Origin: Gyrodactylus bullatarudis
Lineage: Eukaryota; Platyhelminthes; Monogenea; Gyrodactylidea; Gyrodactylidae
Assembly: GCA_012064415.1 (NCBI GenBank)
Contig: SSNU01000307.1
Location: forward strand, 1 to 64,000
Reading direction: 5' to 3'
Length of the DNA: 64,000 bases
Part shown: positions 1 to 10,711 of the stretch, piece by piece
Position numbering within the stretch: position 1 is the first letter of the stretch
How the letters are laid out: every line of letters begins with the position of its first letter
Notes under the pieces: model-generated
The model's database searches: none
Seen by the model: only the letters and a program-made list of their open reading frames with translations
Told to the model about the DNA's origin: nothing
Made by a program: the position numbers and the translations under genes

Positions 1-175
1 TAAGAACTCTTAACTTTTTATTATATAGAATAGAAATTTAATTTTTTCAGAAAATTAAAGCAAAAGTCTATAAATCTATTTAAATAGAAATTTCTTGAAA
101 AAGTCCCGATTGGTTGATTCAGTTATATTCTATTATAAATTGTATAATTAAATGGACTGATGATCATAGACCTGG
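1..175. repeat. Partial copy of foldback repeat
   Basis: These bases recur in inverted orientation at about 6005-6145 and in direct orientation at 5820-5930 (shared words include aaagcaaaagtctataaatc and ggttgattcagttatattct). The copy is cut by the window edge. It begins with taagaactc, exactly the sequence that follows the TTAA of the MITE at 5508-5822, so a similar insertion may lie just outside the window. Confidence 0.75.
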
Positions 176-940
176 GAATAAATCGAGCTGCTGTTTTGTA
201 TATCGTCATAAAGGTTCTAATCCCAAACTTTTCTAATGAACTTATTCGAAAATTACTTAAACTTCTTGATAATAATTTTTTAAAAACTGGACTGAAAATG
301 ATCTACTCAAAAACAAAACTAATGATCTTGAAGCCGCCAGTCTTTAAATCGGGATTTTTCTCATTTTGTCGTTGGAAGAATCGAGCACTTTGACACCACA
401 AACTCTCATGTGGAAGTGTATGGTGGGCGTATGGGGAGTATCAAGCTTTTTAATTCTCTACAACTCGTAAATTAAACCGTAAGATAGCTCAACACTATAA
501 TCTTTTCGAGATACTCAATAATACTTAAAATCTAAATCTTAGAGGTACACTTACCTCTTCAAGATAGATTCAAATTTGTGCTGAAAAACATACGATCCAC
601 GAATATCTTATCCACATGTGACTTCCTTCAGAAATTTATCCTAGAAGAAGAACTCCTTTAGAAATTATTTTTCATGGATATCAAACACAAAATAATAAAA
701 ATAAATATCCATACAAAAACAAAAATAGTTAGTTAAATAGTGCCACTAAAGCTTAGCATTTAAGTCTTGAAAAAACCAACAAAAAATCAACATTTCGAAT
801 CTGATAAATCTATGTAGTATTCGTAATTAAGAGCATGGATTATATATATCATTTATGAAACACACAATTTTAAAAGTGATTACTATTCATGTGGGAAGTG
901 ATAATAAACCGGAATAGATCAAGTAAATTTAGTAATTATA
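176..940. other. Non-coding, nothing recognised
   Basis: No ORF of convincing length or composition, no RNA gene and no clear repeat structure were seen. A short stretch near 675-700 resembles the terminal sequence of the MITE at 2636-2850 (atcaaacacaaaat). Confidence 0.5.
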
Positions 941-1250
941 TATGTGGTGGTTGGTGTAAAGGAAGACATTGTAGTTGGTAAAGTCATGTATTTATGAGGA
1001 CTGTATATTTGTGTGATAAATGTAATGAAAAGGCTAATAAAGGTACATTAGATATGAAGAGGAGAGATTCATAGTTTTTACGACTTACCACGAGGTGTAC
1101 ACAGAGAAATATAACCTGTGTACCCACGTGATTAAACAAATTAACCTCCATTGATCTCATTGGTTAATAAGGGTCCTTCAATATGATTGGTCGATAGGGA
1201 TCGTGTACATAAGAGTTTGTATTATTATATTATTACTATTGACTAGTATT
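941..1250 (-). repeat. Dispersed repeat, copy 1
   Basis: This interval is repeated in reverse complement at 20552-20845. Shared blocks include ggagagattcat, gaggtgtacacagag, gtacccacgtgattaaacaa, ttaacctccattgat and catattatgtggtggttgg-like ends. About 300 bp match with scattered differences and small gaps. No coding potential is conserved, so this is a non-autonomous dispersed element of unknown class. Confidence 0.75.
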
Positions 1251-1524
1251 AATAGATAAATTAGGTTTTTGAGGAATATTCAAAAGTTTTGGTGACTATG
1301 CTGTTACATATATGTAGGTTTTGATAGATTCCCTACCCCTATTTAGTTTATAGTTCATATATATATTTAGTTTTTGATGATATCCCTGATTAAAAATGGA
1401 TAAATGCATAAAAAACAACAGGTTTCAGATAAAGTATAATAGGTCAAAATGTTCAAGCTCAAAATGTTTTACACAAGTACCTTTTCAGTACGAATTAGTA
1501 GAGCAATCCCTGTTAATTTATACT

Positions 1525-1715
1525 TAACCCTCTCAGGTCCGAGTCTGTTTAATGACTTCTGAAATTGAATATGAATACATATTCGGAATCAGAATGAATT
1601 ATAGATAAACAATAAAACCTTGAATCATCTAAAAAACTTTCCATAAAAATTTTTTCCGACACTTTTCAATAAATTTTACCTATCTACTTTCAAGTGACCG
1701 CAAAAGTAGGACCTT
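1525..1715 (+). repeat. Truncated TTAA-type MITE
   Basis: Begins ttaaccctctcaggtccgag and matches the left half of the complete element at 49117-49516 (shared words aatacatattcggaatcaga and cgacacttttcaata). The match fades near 1715 and no right terminus is visible, so the copy is 3'-truncated or internally deleted. Confidence 0.75.
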
Positions 1716-2635
1716 GGCCGTGAACCTCCTTCTAATTAAATTTATGTAGAATATACACTAAATTTTCTGATTACATTGGGAAAAGCAAATCAAGGTATAG
1801 CATAGTAATCTTATGAAGACTTAAATAATTGGCGATGAGGTGAAAAATTGCTGATTCTTTATTGATAAGTGAGTTCTCAATGCTGATTAGTTAGTATTTT
1901 AGGCAGAGAAGTATAAATAAAAACATCTGTGAAGAATTTAATTTATCTTGAGACATCATTTGTGAAATCGCCTACACCAAGATTTATTGGTATCAATAAT
2001 ACAGGATTCACTTTAACTTCTTGAAATTTAGTGGCCTGTACGAAAATTACGAAAATTCTGAAATTTTGGAAAAAATTTATTCTTCATCTAAAATCTTTTA
2101 AATAGCAAAATAAATTTTTAAATATTTTTAGAGCCATTGCAGAGTGACACTTATACAGAATGTAATCTTGGCATCAAGGATGAAGATCTATTATTATTAT
2201 TCAAACCTAAAGCGACAACTTGAAAGGAATAACTTTTTTTACATGACACATGTTTTTATAAAATTATTTTTTTCTATCAAGATTATGATAATTAATTTGT
2301 TATTCCATAATAATTTAATCATTAATTGAAATTTACCACACAAATGAATAAAAATGCCTGTCTATTTGTTCTACTTGTATGATGATATCGAGTCATTGAT
2401 CCTCTCATGAGATTTACCCTATTTAGTGCGATTATTCAAAGTAGGAATTCTCACTTATTGTGCAGGTCCTAGAAATATTTTATAATTAAAAAAACGTCTT
2501 AAAGAGACATCAAAACTTTGATAAAATAATCAGTAAAATTTATCTACCAAAATATTTACAAATCATCTAAAAGCGATTTTAATAACGAATTTATCTTTCA
2601 TATGATAGTGATGCTTTAAATTGCCAAAAGTTGAG

Positions 2636-2850
2636 GGTACGGTGAGCTCATCAAACACAAAATACTATTTATATGCTTTCATGATTTCATCCCTATCAAT
2701 TTTTTTCCAATTAGATAAGAGAATAGTATAATATAATAGTTTAACCCATCATAATAAATTTATTACTCTATTCTTCTGACTATCAATACTTAGGGCTGAG
2801 ATCATAAAAGTATATAAATAGTATTTTGTGTTTGAGGAGCTCGTCGTACC
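2636..2850. mobile_element. MITE with ~58-bp terminal inverted repeats
   Basis: The first ~58 bases, starting ggtacggtgagctcatcaaa, are nearly the exact reverse complement of the last ~58, ending gaggagctcgtcgtacc, with only a few mismatches. The 215-bp unit encodes nothing. A clear target-site duplication was not found, so the superfamily is unassigned. Confidence 0.75.
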
Positions 2851-3842
2851 ACTGAAAAAGGCGTTTGAAGACAATCACCGTCGAAACGTTTTGGATGAAC
2901 ATGGCTGAGAATTCTAACTCGAATTAATAAATTTTATTCTAAAACTAATTCGTTAATCAAATTAACTCTCAACCAGTAATTAGCACCCTGAGCGAATCAA
3001 AAATTTCTACTATATATCAAGCTGGTGTAACAGTCTGAAGAGATCCGGCAAAATATAAGCTTTATTACTAAATTCACTTGTTTTCTAAATCCTCACAGAA
3101 TTGAATTCTGAGAATAAACTTTATGCTGAGACTTTGATGAAAGAATGAGATTTTTGTAAAATTCATGGTCATTACCTCGAGAACCCAACTTTTTCGTATT
3201 CAAATACCGTATGAATTTTGATTTTTTTAGTGTGTTATCGGGTCGCAAAACTCTCGACCAATAGGAGATTCTGGGAAATGAAGGCCTAGAAATTTTCGTT
3301 ACTATGGAGAGTTAAGATTAATTTTCTTTAGAGATAGAGACTTCAACTCGGTATTACCGGATATCTCGAAAGGGAGAACTGACTGCTGACGCTCTCCCCA
3401 TTAACAGCGTCATTACATTAAGAGCGTGGGGATCAAGGATTCTGTGATGGGACTCGGTCTGGGACTAAATGAATTAACAAAAAGGTCACAGTGACTGTCG
3501 GAAGCCCCAGGAAACAACCCATTACTCTATCAGTGTCGAGCCTGCTTCAAATATTAGATGCTTGTCCTCAAGGAGTATGTATCCTGACTAAAGACTTTCA
3601 GAAAGTCGCTTTCTGAAAAAAGCATAAAATCGGCATAAATCCTAAACACTTCAACACTTATAAAGCATAACAATATCTCTAGAGACATCTCCCTTGCTGC
3701 AAATGAGTCTCCTGAAAGAAGTGATGCTGCCAGTTTTAAATGAAGAAGCTCAAGGATATGTAAGCTAGTTTAATAATATTTCAAGTTCGTTCATAACATA
3801 ACTGATGAAGCCTGTCCTGATTCAGAGTTCAGAATAAATCCT
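2851..3842. other. Non-coding, likely transposon-derived
   Basis: Less A+T-rich than its surroundings, especially 3340-3600, but with no open frame. It directly precedes the decayed hAT-like transposase and is probably the 5' part of the same dead element. Confidence 0.4.
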
Positions 3843-5100
3843 TTGAAACACTGCACGTCTGTTCACGGACCAAGGTTTCTCATAGATGGTGAATATCATC
3901 TAGAATTTATGTGTAATATCTGTGGGATAACTCGCTTAGAATCATCCAGCAGAAAAAACAAGATTGTTTATCATATACGAACAATCCATCTGCGTCAAAT
4001 TGCAGAAATGTTTGAATACCGTATTAGAAAAGCGGAAGATCGATGCTTGATTGGGATGAAAAGATGATAAAAGACAAACTGCCCGATAACCATCCCGCTC
4101 AACCCAGTTTTGACAATGCAATAACAGAGTGGATAAACGAGACCAGAGCATAACCAAAGTCCTTTGACAGACCGGCAGCTCGCAAATTGTATGAACGTAT
4201 ATTACCACAGCTGACTGTCAGATCAGCATCATCCTATAATAATATGATGAGCGAGGTAGCTGCTTATCATAAGTATAAAACTGTAATTTTTAAAACTATA
4301 TTTTAGTTTACATACGCTAAGTCAGACATAGCCTCTGCTCCATCAATTTGTATTGGCCTAGATGCAGCTACGGACAGCAATGGAGACGGCTATTTTGGCA
4401 GTATATGTGAACATCTGGATGAAGGTCTGAATCTCCTGAGGATTTGCCCAATTTTTGAAGCTCTACGTGGGCCAAAAACGGCAGAATATTGCCTGAATAT
4501 TGCTAGTGTATTCAAAAGACTTGATCCAAAAATTCGTGTTCTTTTTACAGACATGGAGGGCGCTCTCCAGTCTGGTATCAGTCGATTAATGGTAAACTCG
4601 CCAAATAACAATTTGACGCAGATAGAATATATTGCTTTAGTCACAATCTATCCCTTATATTTGGTGAACTTTTTTTGTACTCCCCCCGCTTGCAATCAAT
4701 AATAGAGAAAATACGGGACTGTCATTTTGTACTGCGGAAAACAAAGTTCCGAACGCTTTTTAAAAGCAAATGCCTCGTCTTACGTACACACGTAAGACCA
4801 GTGTTAAAACTAGATGGATATACAACAGTGATGTTGTTGACCGTTTCTTACTATTACTTCCTTTAATAAAGGAATTTGGAACGTTTCCAGAAGTTGCAGA
4901 AACAATTCCTTCTCATGAAGACACTCTATTCTTGAAAGAACTCCAGAATTCCTGACATGGTATTTATGAAGCATCTCTCAGCTAAAGTTGATAATCCGAA
5001 TTCACGCAAAGGCTGTTCATTCTGCAATAAAAAGATCTCTAACTATTGCATGATTTGTAATTTTTTCTGTCTCAAATGAGGAAGGCTGCTTTATAAAAGC
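3843..5100 (+). pseudogene. Decayed hAT-like transposase
   Basis: Short open pieces in different frames line up in hAT order. At 3843-4067 there is a BED-like zinc finger (CNIC followed by HIRTIH). At 4320-4640 a segment reads GLDAATDSNGDGYFG and later FTDMEGALQSGI, resembling the catalytic-core motifs where hATs have their first two acidic residues. At 4770-4955 TRWIYNSDVVDRFLLLLPLI resembles the hAT TRW-N-S block. Near 5020-5080 a CxxC/CxxC patch is visible. Several frameshifts and stops interrupt the series, so it is dead. Some similarity to other DDE classes (the cysteine patch recalls piggyBac C termini) leaves the family assignment tentative. Confidence 0.55.
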
Positions 5101-5412
5101 TCACTTTAGAATAAATATTTCTTTTTGTATATTTTTATTAGTTTCATTTAATTATGATTTAATAGTTGAAAATTGTTGCCCTTAAGTACCATTTGAACAT
5201 AAATATGTTCATATAAAAATTCAATTCTTCTAAGTTTCTCTAATTGAAACATTCTGAGAAAGCATCAAAAAGAATTGAAAAGTTATCTTAGTTGGTTTTT
5301 TAAAAGCAAGGGTTAATATAAAATAATAATATTATAATTACATGAGTTGCATTCACGCACATGTTATAATTTTTCATGACCACTAGTGTCATCTATGTAT
5401 AGACACTTGGTT

Positions 5413-6262
5413 CCTAATTACACCTGTATGACTCATTAAAAATCAATAACGAATTTTATCGAAAGTTAATTCCTGCTTAATTATTTGAGCTAATTCTTGA
5501 TGAAACTTTAACCCTTTCAGTACCGTGGCCACATTGAACGATAAAAATTCTTATTTTTTGTTAATTCTCTCAGTTAACTTTCAATTCTTTTATCATTAAG
5601 TTCATAAAATATCGGCCAACTGCTCTTTTCAACAACCTATTTTTCATTTCTCTAGCAAAAATTTAAGATCATGATCCCTTACACTGAAAATGGAAAATTG
5701 ATAGAATATTTGAATATCAATTATAATTATTTTTTCATAAAATCATCTGAGTCATAAGACCGAACTGTGAAATTTTGAAAGAAATCGCATCAAATTTATC
5801 GAGTTGGTATTGAAAGGGTTAAGAACTCATAACTTTTTATCGTATAAAATAGAAATTTAACTTTTTCAGAAAATTAATGCAAAAGTCAAACCTAGTCTAT
5901 AAATCTATTTCTTGAAAAAGTCCAGAAAAGAATTTTAATTCTTTCAGCCTATCAACTAAAGCATAAGATGATGACAGGTCTCAGAAACTCAAAAAAGATG
6001 TTTTTCCCAGGTCTATGATCATCAGTCTATTTAATTATACAATTTATAATAGAATATAACTGAATCAACCAATCAGGACTTTTTCAAAAAATAGATTTAT
6101 AGACTTTTGCTTTAATTTTCTGAAAAAATTAAAGTTATCAGTTTTTAAAGTTTCATCAAGAATTAGCAATAAGTAAGACAAAAACCACTTGAAAATTAAG
6201 ACAGAAATTAACTTTCGATAAAATTCGTTATTGATTTTTAATGAGTCATACAGGTGTAATTA
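5413..6262. repeat. Foldback element with ~100-bp outer arms
   Basis: The arm at 5413-5510 (cctaattacacctgtatgac onward) reappears as reverse complement at 6147-6262; a second inner pair, 5850-5930 with 6085-6145, continues the same palindrome. A TTAA MITE (5508-5822) interrupts the left arm only. The right arm has a small extra segment around 6165-6210. No protein is encoded. Confidence 0.8.
5508..5822. mobile_element. TTAA-flanked piggyBac-like MITE
   Basis: The unit runs from ttaaccctttcagtacc to ggtattgaaagggttaa: 17-bp inverted termini with one mismatch, flanked by TTAA on both sides. TTAA target duplication plus CCCTTT-type ends are the hallmark of piggyBac-family elements. The 307-bp interior is non-coding. 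It sits inside the left arm of the foldback at 5413-6262, whose right arm preserves the uninterrupted site. Confidence 0.8.
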
Positions 6263-6319
6263 GGAAGTTACAAAAACGTGTGAAATTTTTACTAAGGGGT
6301 ATTATTTCTCTGCTCCTAA

Positions 6320-6480
6320 TATCGAGATGATATTGAGGGAATTCAATATCTCTATCGGTATATTGATGGAGCTCGGTGTAGACTCGATATATATACCGAA
6401 TGAATATTGCAGTTAGATATGGCTCGATATATCTCCATATCGAAAAATATCGAATATCGAAAGTCGATATGGACAGGTCT
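6320..6480. repeat. ATATCGA-rich degenerate repeat cluster
   Basis: The words atatcga/tcgatat and close variants occur about ten times in 160 bp in both orientations. The cluster separates two halves of the sequence taattagga / taataggaaccaagtgt that is contiguous, in reverse complement, at 5393-5420, so it may be an insertion. Confidence 0.5.
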
Positions 6481-7213
6481 AATAGGAACCAAGTGTTTAT
6501 ATGTTACAAAAACTATAGCGAAGACAAATCAAGAAAAACCCCATATCGATTTTTTTGTATTTTGCAAACTGTTAAAAAAAATGTAATTAAATTTAGAAAT
6601 TTATTAGTCACCTGTAAATTACAGGCTGTAATTATCCTCTTTCATTTGACACTAAAATCGACATTCATAAAAAATGTAGAAAAATTATTTTAATCTGATG
6701 TTAAGCTTATAAAAAACAACCCCCTCCTCAATATACGAATTTAATTTTCTATCGATTGATCTAAAAATCTCAACATTTTGAATAATTTTAGACAAAAATT
6801 TATACCAGGACCCTAATAGACCTAGTTCAAAATACAATGACAAGTTATTTATTTATCGAAAAACTGTGAAAATACACAAATGAATGGAGGTGTAGTTTAT
6901 ACACTCAACAAATACGGTTCTCACCTGTACTTCTTACCGCAAGAGCAATCAATAGAGTACTCCCCTTTTCCTTGCATCTGGTTTATATCTGACCTTTTCT
7001 TATTAATCTTATTTAGAATATTATTTATATTTCTAAGAACAACTCTTTAATTATAATTAATTTTTATATAGATCTTAGCTAATTTCTTATTTAATCTTTT
7101 ATAATCTAAAAACACCTTTTTATTTTCTAACTCATTCCTCTCAACTCTAGGACCATAAACCTTTGACATGGTGTCCTTAATAACCTTATTAGGATAACCA
7201 TAAAATTATTCTA
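6481..7213. other. Non-coding, nothing recognised
   Basis: An open stretch of 97 codons at 6400-6693 has low-complexity composition and no splice context, and is not supported as a gene. Nothing else was identified. Confidence 0.45.
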
Positions 7214-7330
7214 ATATAAGGGTTAATTTAAATTAGGGTTAATTCCAAAAATCACCCCAGAGGAATTTTTTTCTAATATTCACCCCAAATAATTTTTTTT
7301 AATAATAACTTATTATTTTATTCTTATTAT

Positions 7331-8138
7331 TAGGGCAACCAGAAAAAGGCAGTTTATTGAATGAAAGAAGGCATTTTTTCAGGCAAAATTTTGGAAAAAA
7401 GGCAGATAAAATTTTTTGCTTAACTGAATAAATTTTACCCGTGAACTATTCCAATTTGCATGGTATGGATACGAACTGGTTTAATTTTTCAAAACGAATT
7501 TGTATCACAACCGTTTTGAATCCATCAAGAACCTTTAACAAATGATTTTTAATTATCATTGGTTAAGTATGATCATCCAATGAATTAAGTATAAATATCT
7601 AGAATCTCTGAAATCTTATTGATTATATTTTTCAAATATTCGTTTGGACCATTTTGCTTATGATTTTCTCTAGCTTTAAATAGTACAGGGAAGCTTCAAT
7701 TGAATTTCCGAACATGGTATTTAATTTTAGCTTTGATTCCTGTTAGAAATAAGTTTTGAAAGTCCTCGTTGTAAACTTTAGTTAGTAGAAGCATTAAATG
7801 CAGAATATCATGATGATTTTAAAGTTAACAGCCTTCGATTTTTTCGTTGAAGTCGTATCCTGAGTGCAAATTCAAACGTATAATGTCATATCTTTATTAA
7901 TTGTTGCTTGTATCTGAGATTGAACAGGGGATTCTTATTTATTTTAATGCAAAAATGGCTTTTTAAGAAGTAAATTTAAAAAAGGCTAAAAAAGGTTTTT
8001 TTGGATGAAAAAAGGCAAAAAAGGCATACCCAACTCGTGAACCAAGCTATCAGGAGATTTTTTAATAAAATTTTCAGGCTCAATACACCTGTATTAATCT
8101 ATGGACAAAAAAGGCAAAAAACGCATTTGGTTTCCCTA
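7331..8138. mobile_element. hAT-type MITE with 8-bp target duplication
   Basis: The element starts tagggcaaccagaaaaaggc and ends ggtttccctacomplementary to its start; it is flanked on both sides by CTTATTAT (7323-7330 and 8139-8146), a perfect 8-bp target duplication as made by hAT transposases. The interior is non-coding but rich in the motif AAAAAAGGC, clustered near both ends as expected for subterminal transposase-binding sites. A sister copy lies at 59511-60113 with the same duplication sequence. Confidence 0.8.
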
Positions 8139-8506
8139 CTTATTATTAATAAGAAATAATTTAATTTAATAATTTCTCTACCCTTTTCGTCAGCGCTTGA
8201 TATTTTACGGCTTTTGCATGGTCTTCCATATATTTTATTTAACTCTAACCCTAACCTTCAAATTCCGACTCCATCAGATTTTCGACCTCACGGAGCATGA
8301 TAATCTCCGAGTAAGCTGCTTTCAAGGAGATTACTTTGTAGTCCTATGGGGCATACTTTTTAAAAACAACTTCTAACTTTTTAGCCACAGCATACAGATT
8401 TGAGTGGGGATATTCATTAATTTTTACAAACTACAAGGACATTGGAGTTTGGTAAAGCTAACAACTCTTCTTATTTCCATAAGAAAGAAAGTGATGCCAA
8501 TTAGTA

Positions 8507-8551
8507 ATAAGAATATAGCGCTTTTATTTCGTGGCATACTCATCAGCTTAT
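8507..8551 (-). ncRNA. Hammerhead ribozyme motif in PLE repeat
   Basis: Read on the minus strand, the core elements appear in order: ATAAG (stem I), CTGATGA, GTATGCCAC (a 2-bp stem II, G-C and T-A, with a 5-nt loop), GAAA, then TAAAAGCGCTATATT (3-bp stem III AUA/UAU) and CTTAT closing stem I with 5 perfect pairs. The cleavage triplet would be AUU. Both invariant core strands are intact. Penelope-like elements are known to carry such minimal hammerheads in their terminal repeats; here it lies in a segment inverted relative to the adjacent PLE ORF. Activity is inferred only. Confidence 0.65.
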
Positions 8552-8607
8552 ACATGCCAGATTTATATAAAGAAAATGTGTACAAAATATTGGTTTCTAC
8601 ATATTGA

Positions 8608-10711
8608 AACTGAATTCAATGATGCTCTATTACGATTTTTCGTTGAATCAGGTGAATCTTTATTGAACCATAAATATGAATCCTTATGCAAAGAATTTGG
8701 GAAAAGTCTTCGTTTTCATGAAAAGGGAATCTTCAACTTCACCGATATTCAATTATCAAAGGAGCAAAAAGAAATCCTTTCTCTTGGTCCAAATTTTTGT
8801 ATCCCCAAACGTAAAAATGAAATTGAAGATAAAGGAGCCTTCGAACGTCTAGTCTATGAACTAGGTTTAACTAACAATCGGAAGGACGACTCAAATACAG
8901 AGAAGTTCAAACTTGATCTGTTGTCTATCTATAGAAGTTTTGATCGTAAACCTTTAAAACCTAGTTTACTTTCTAAGAAACATTTTGTAGCACTTAAAGA
9001 ACTTAAATCTAATGAAAACATATTCTTAACAAAACCTGACAAGGGTAAAGGGATAGTAATTATGTATAAGGATGATTATTATAAGGCAGGGTTAGATTTC
9101 CTCTCTGATGAGAGTAAATTTCATAGCACTGGGCAAGATAGATTTTCGTATACTAAACAAATGGAATCCATGGAACGTTCCATGGATAAAATAGCCAAGG
9201 GATTATTTGACAGAAGTATAATTTCTGATAAAACTAGGAATTTCATAGCTAAGAAACATACTGGGATGTCTAGATTATATCTACATCCACTAAACACATA
9301 AGATAACTGATGGGATTGTTCCTGAGATTTTCCCAATCCGGTCGATCTTGGACATGTCGTCATGTCCACAACATAATTTAGCTAAACGGTTGATAGATAT
9401 TTTAAAACCAATACATGAATACTATGCTAAATATGTTGTTAAAGATACTTTTTCATTTGTTGATAAAATTAAGGCTCAAACAAAGGTTACAAAGGTTCAA
9501 AAGAGATGATTTCATTAGATGTTAGTTCTTTATTTCCTAATGTACCAATAGAAGAAACCCTTACTATTATCAGTTCTTTTGTCGATGAACAGGGTGGTTT
9601 TGAAATGCAGAGTAAAGAAATAACAGACCTTATAAGGATCTGTTGTATAAATGTTCCTCTATCATTTCAAAACAAAGTTTTCATCCAAAAAGATGGGATA
9701 GCTATGGGTTCACCTCTTAGTCCTCTTTTAGCTGATATCTTCTTAGGCTGGTTAGAACTAAATAAAATGTCTGAAACAATAAATTCTTTTACTGATGTTT
9801 ACATCAGATATGTCGATGACACTTTTATTTTGATGAAACCTAACGTATCATCGGATGATTTTTTCTTAAAGATGAACTCTGTTCATCCAAATATAAAGTT
9901 TACCATGGAAAAAGAATCTAATGATATTTTAAGCTTCCTAGATGTGAAACTGACTAGGAAAGAAGATGGTTCAATTCAAAGAAACATTTTCAAGAAAAAG
10001 ACTGACAATGGTAAATATCTCCATTATGCCAGTTTTAGTCTTGTTTCATATAAAGTTGGTTTAGTAATTCGCCTAGGAAAGAGGATAAGAAGGATAGCAA
10101 GTCCAGAGGAAATACCTAAAGAAATAGAGAACATGAAGTCGAGTTTATTGGAAAATGGTTATCCTAATAAATTTGTGGACAAATTTATCAACTTGTCGGA
10201 TGATAGAGATGTCATTGAAAACACAGATGAAGTGGACAAGACCATAATTTTCATGAAACTTAATTTCAAAGGAGATGGTTTTAGTAATGATTTACGGAGA
10301 AAGTTAACTGATCTCATCAATCAACATTATAACAACATACAATTGAAAATTTTATTTAAATTTCAGCGATTGTTTAACCTAATTCATAAAGATTTACTGA
10401 AACCTGAAAAGAAAACTCTATTGATTTATAAATTCCAATGTGACTGTGGAGCTACATATATTGGACGTACAATTAGGAAGTTGTCAACTAGAGGCAACGA
10501 TCATCTTAAGAAAGACACAGCGGTGACCAAGCATCTAAGACAGGAACGGCACGAAGCTTCAATCTCAAACTTTTCTATTTTATACAAAAATGCAGGGGAT
10601 GACAGTACAGACGTTTGGGTGAAGGAGAAATTCTTCATTAATCGATATAAACCAAACTTATGTGTTCAAAAAAACTATTCTTATAATCTTCAACTACCTT
10701 GGCCTATGTGA
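8608..10711 (+). pseudogene. PLE reverse transcriptase with GIY-YIG endonuclease, frameshifted
   Basis: The protein shows the Penelope-like order: an N-terminal region (FLTKPDKGKGIVIMYKDDYY), the RT core with SLDVSSLFPNVPIE, GIAMGSPLSPLLADIF and the catalytic RYVDDTFIL, then a linker and a C-terminal GIY-YIG nuclease (ATYIGRT with downstream acidic/His residues, about residues 295-400 of the second part). The frame is open from before 8608 to 9301 and again, in the same frame, from 9506 to 10711, but 9300-9505 encodes recognisable PLE sequence (HNLAKRLIDILKPI, VKDTFSFVDKI) in another frame. Two compensating frameshifts therefore inactivate this copy. The apparent N terminus at 8531 translates the inverted ribozyme repeat and is unlikely to be genuine. 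Confidence 0.85.

Noticed and set aside
5370..5420. CRISPR-like or satellite array suspected from repeated words near 5.4 and 6.2 kb
   Set aside because: The repeats are two arms of one palindrome, not a regularly spaced array; the window is eukaryotic.
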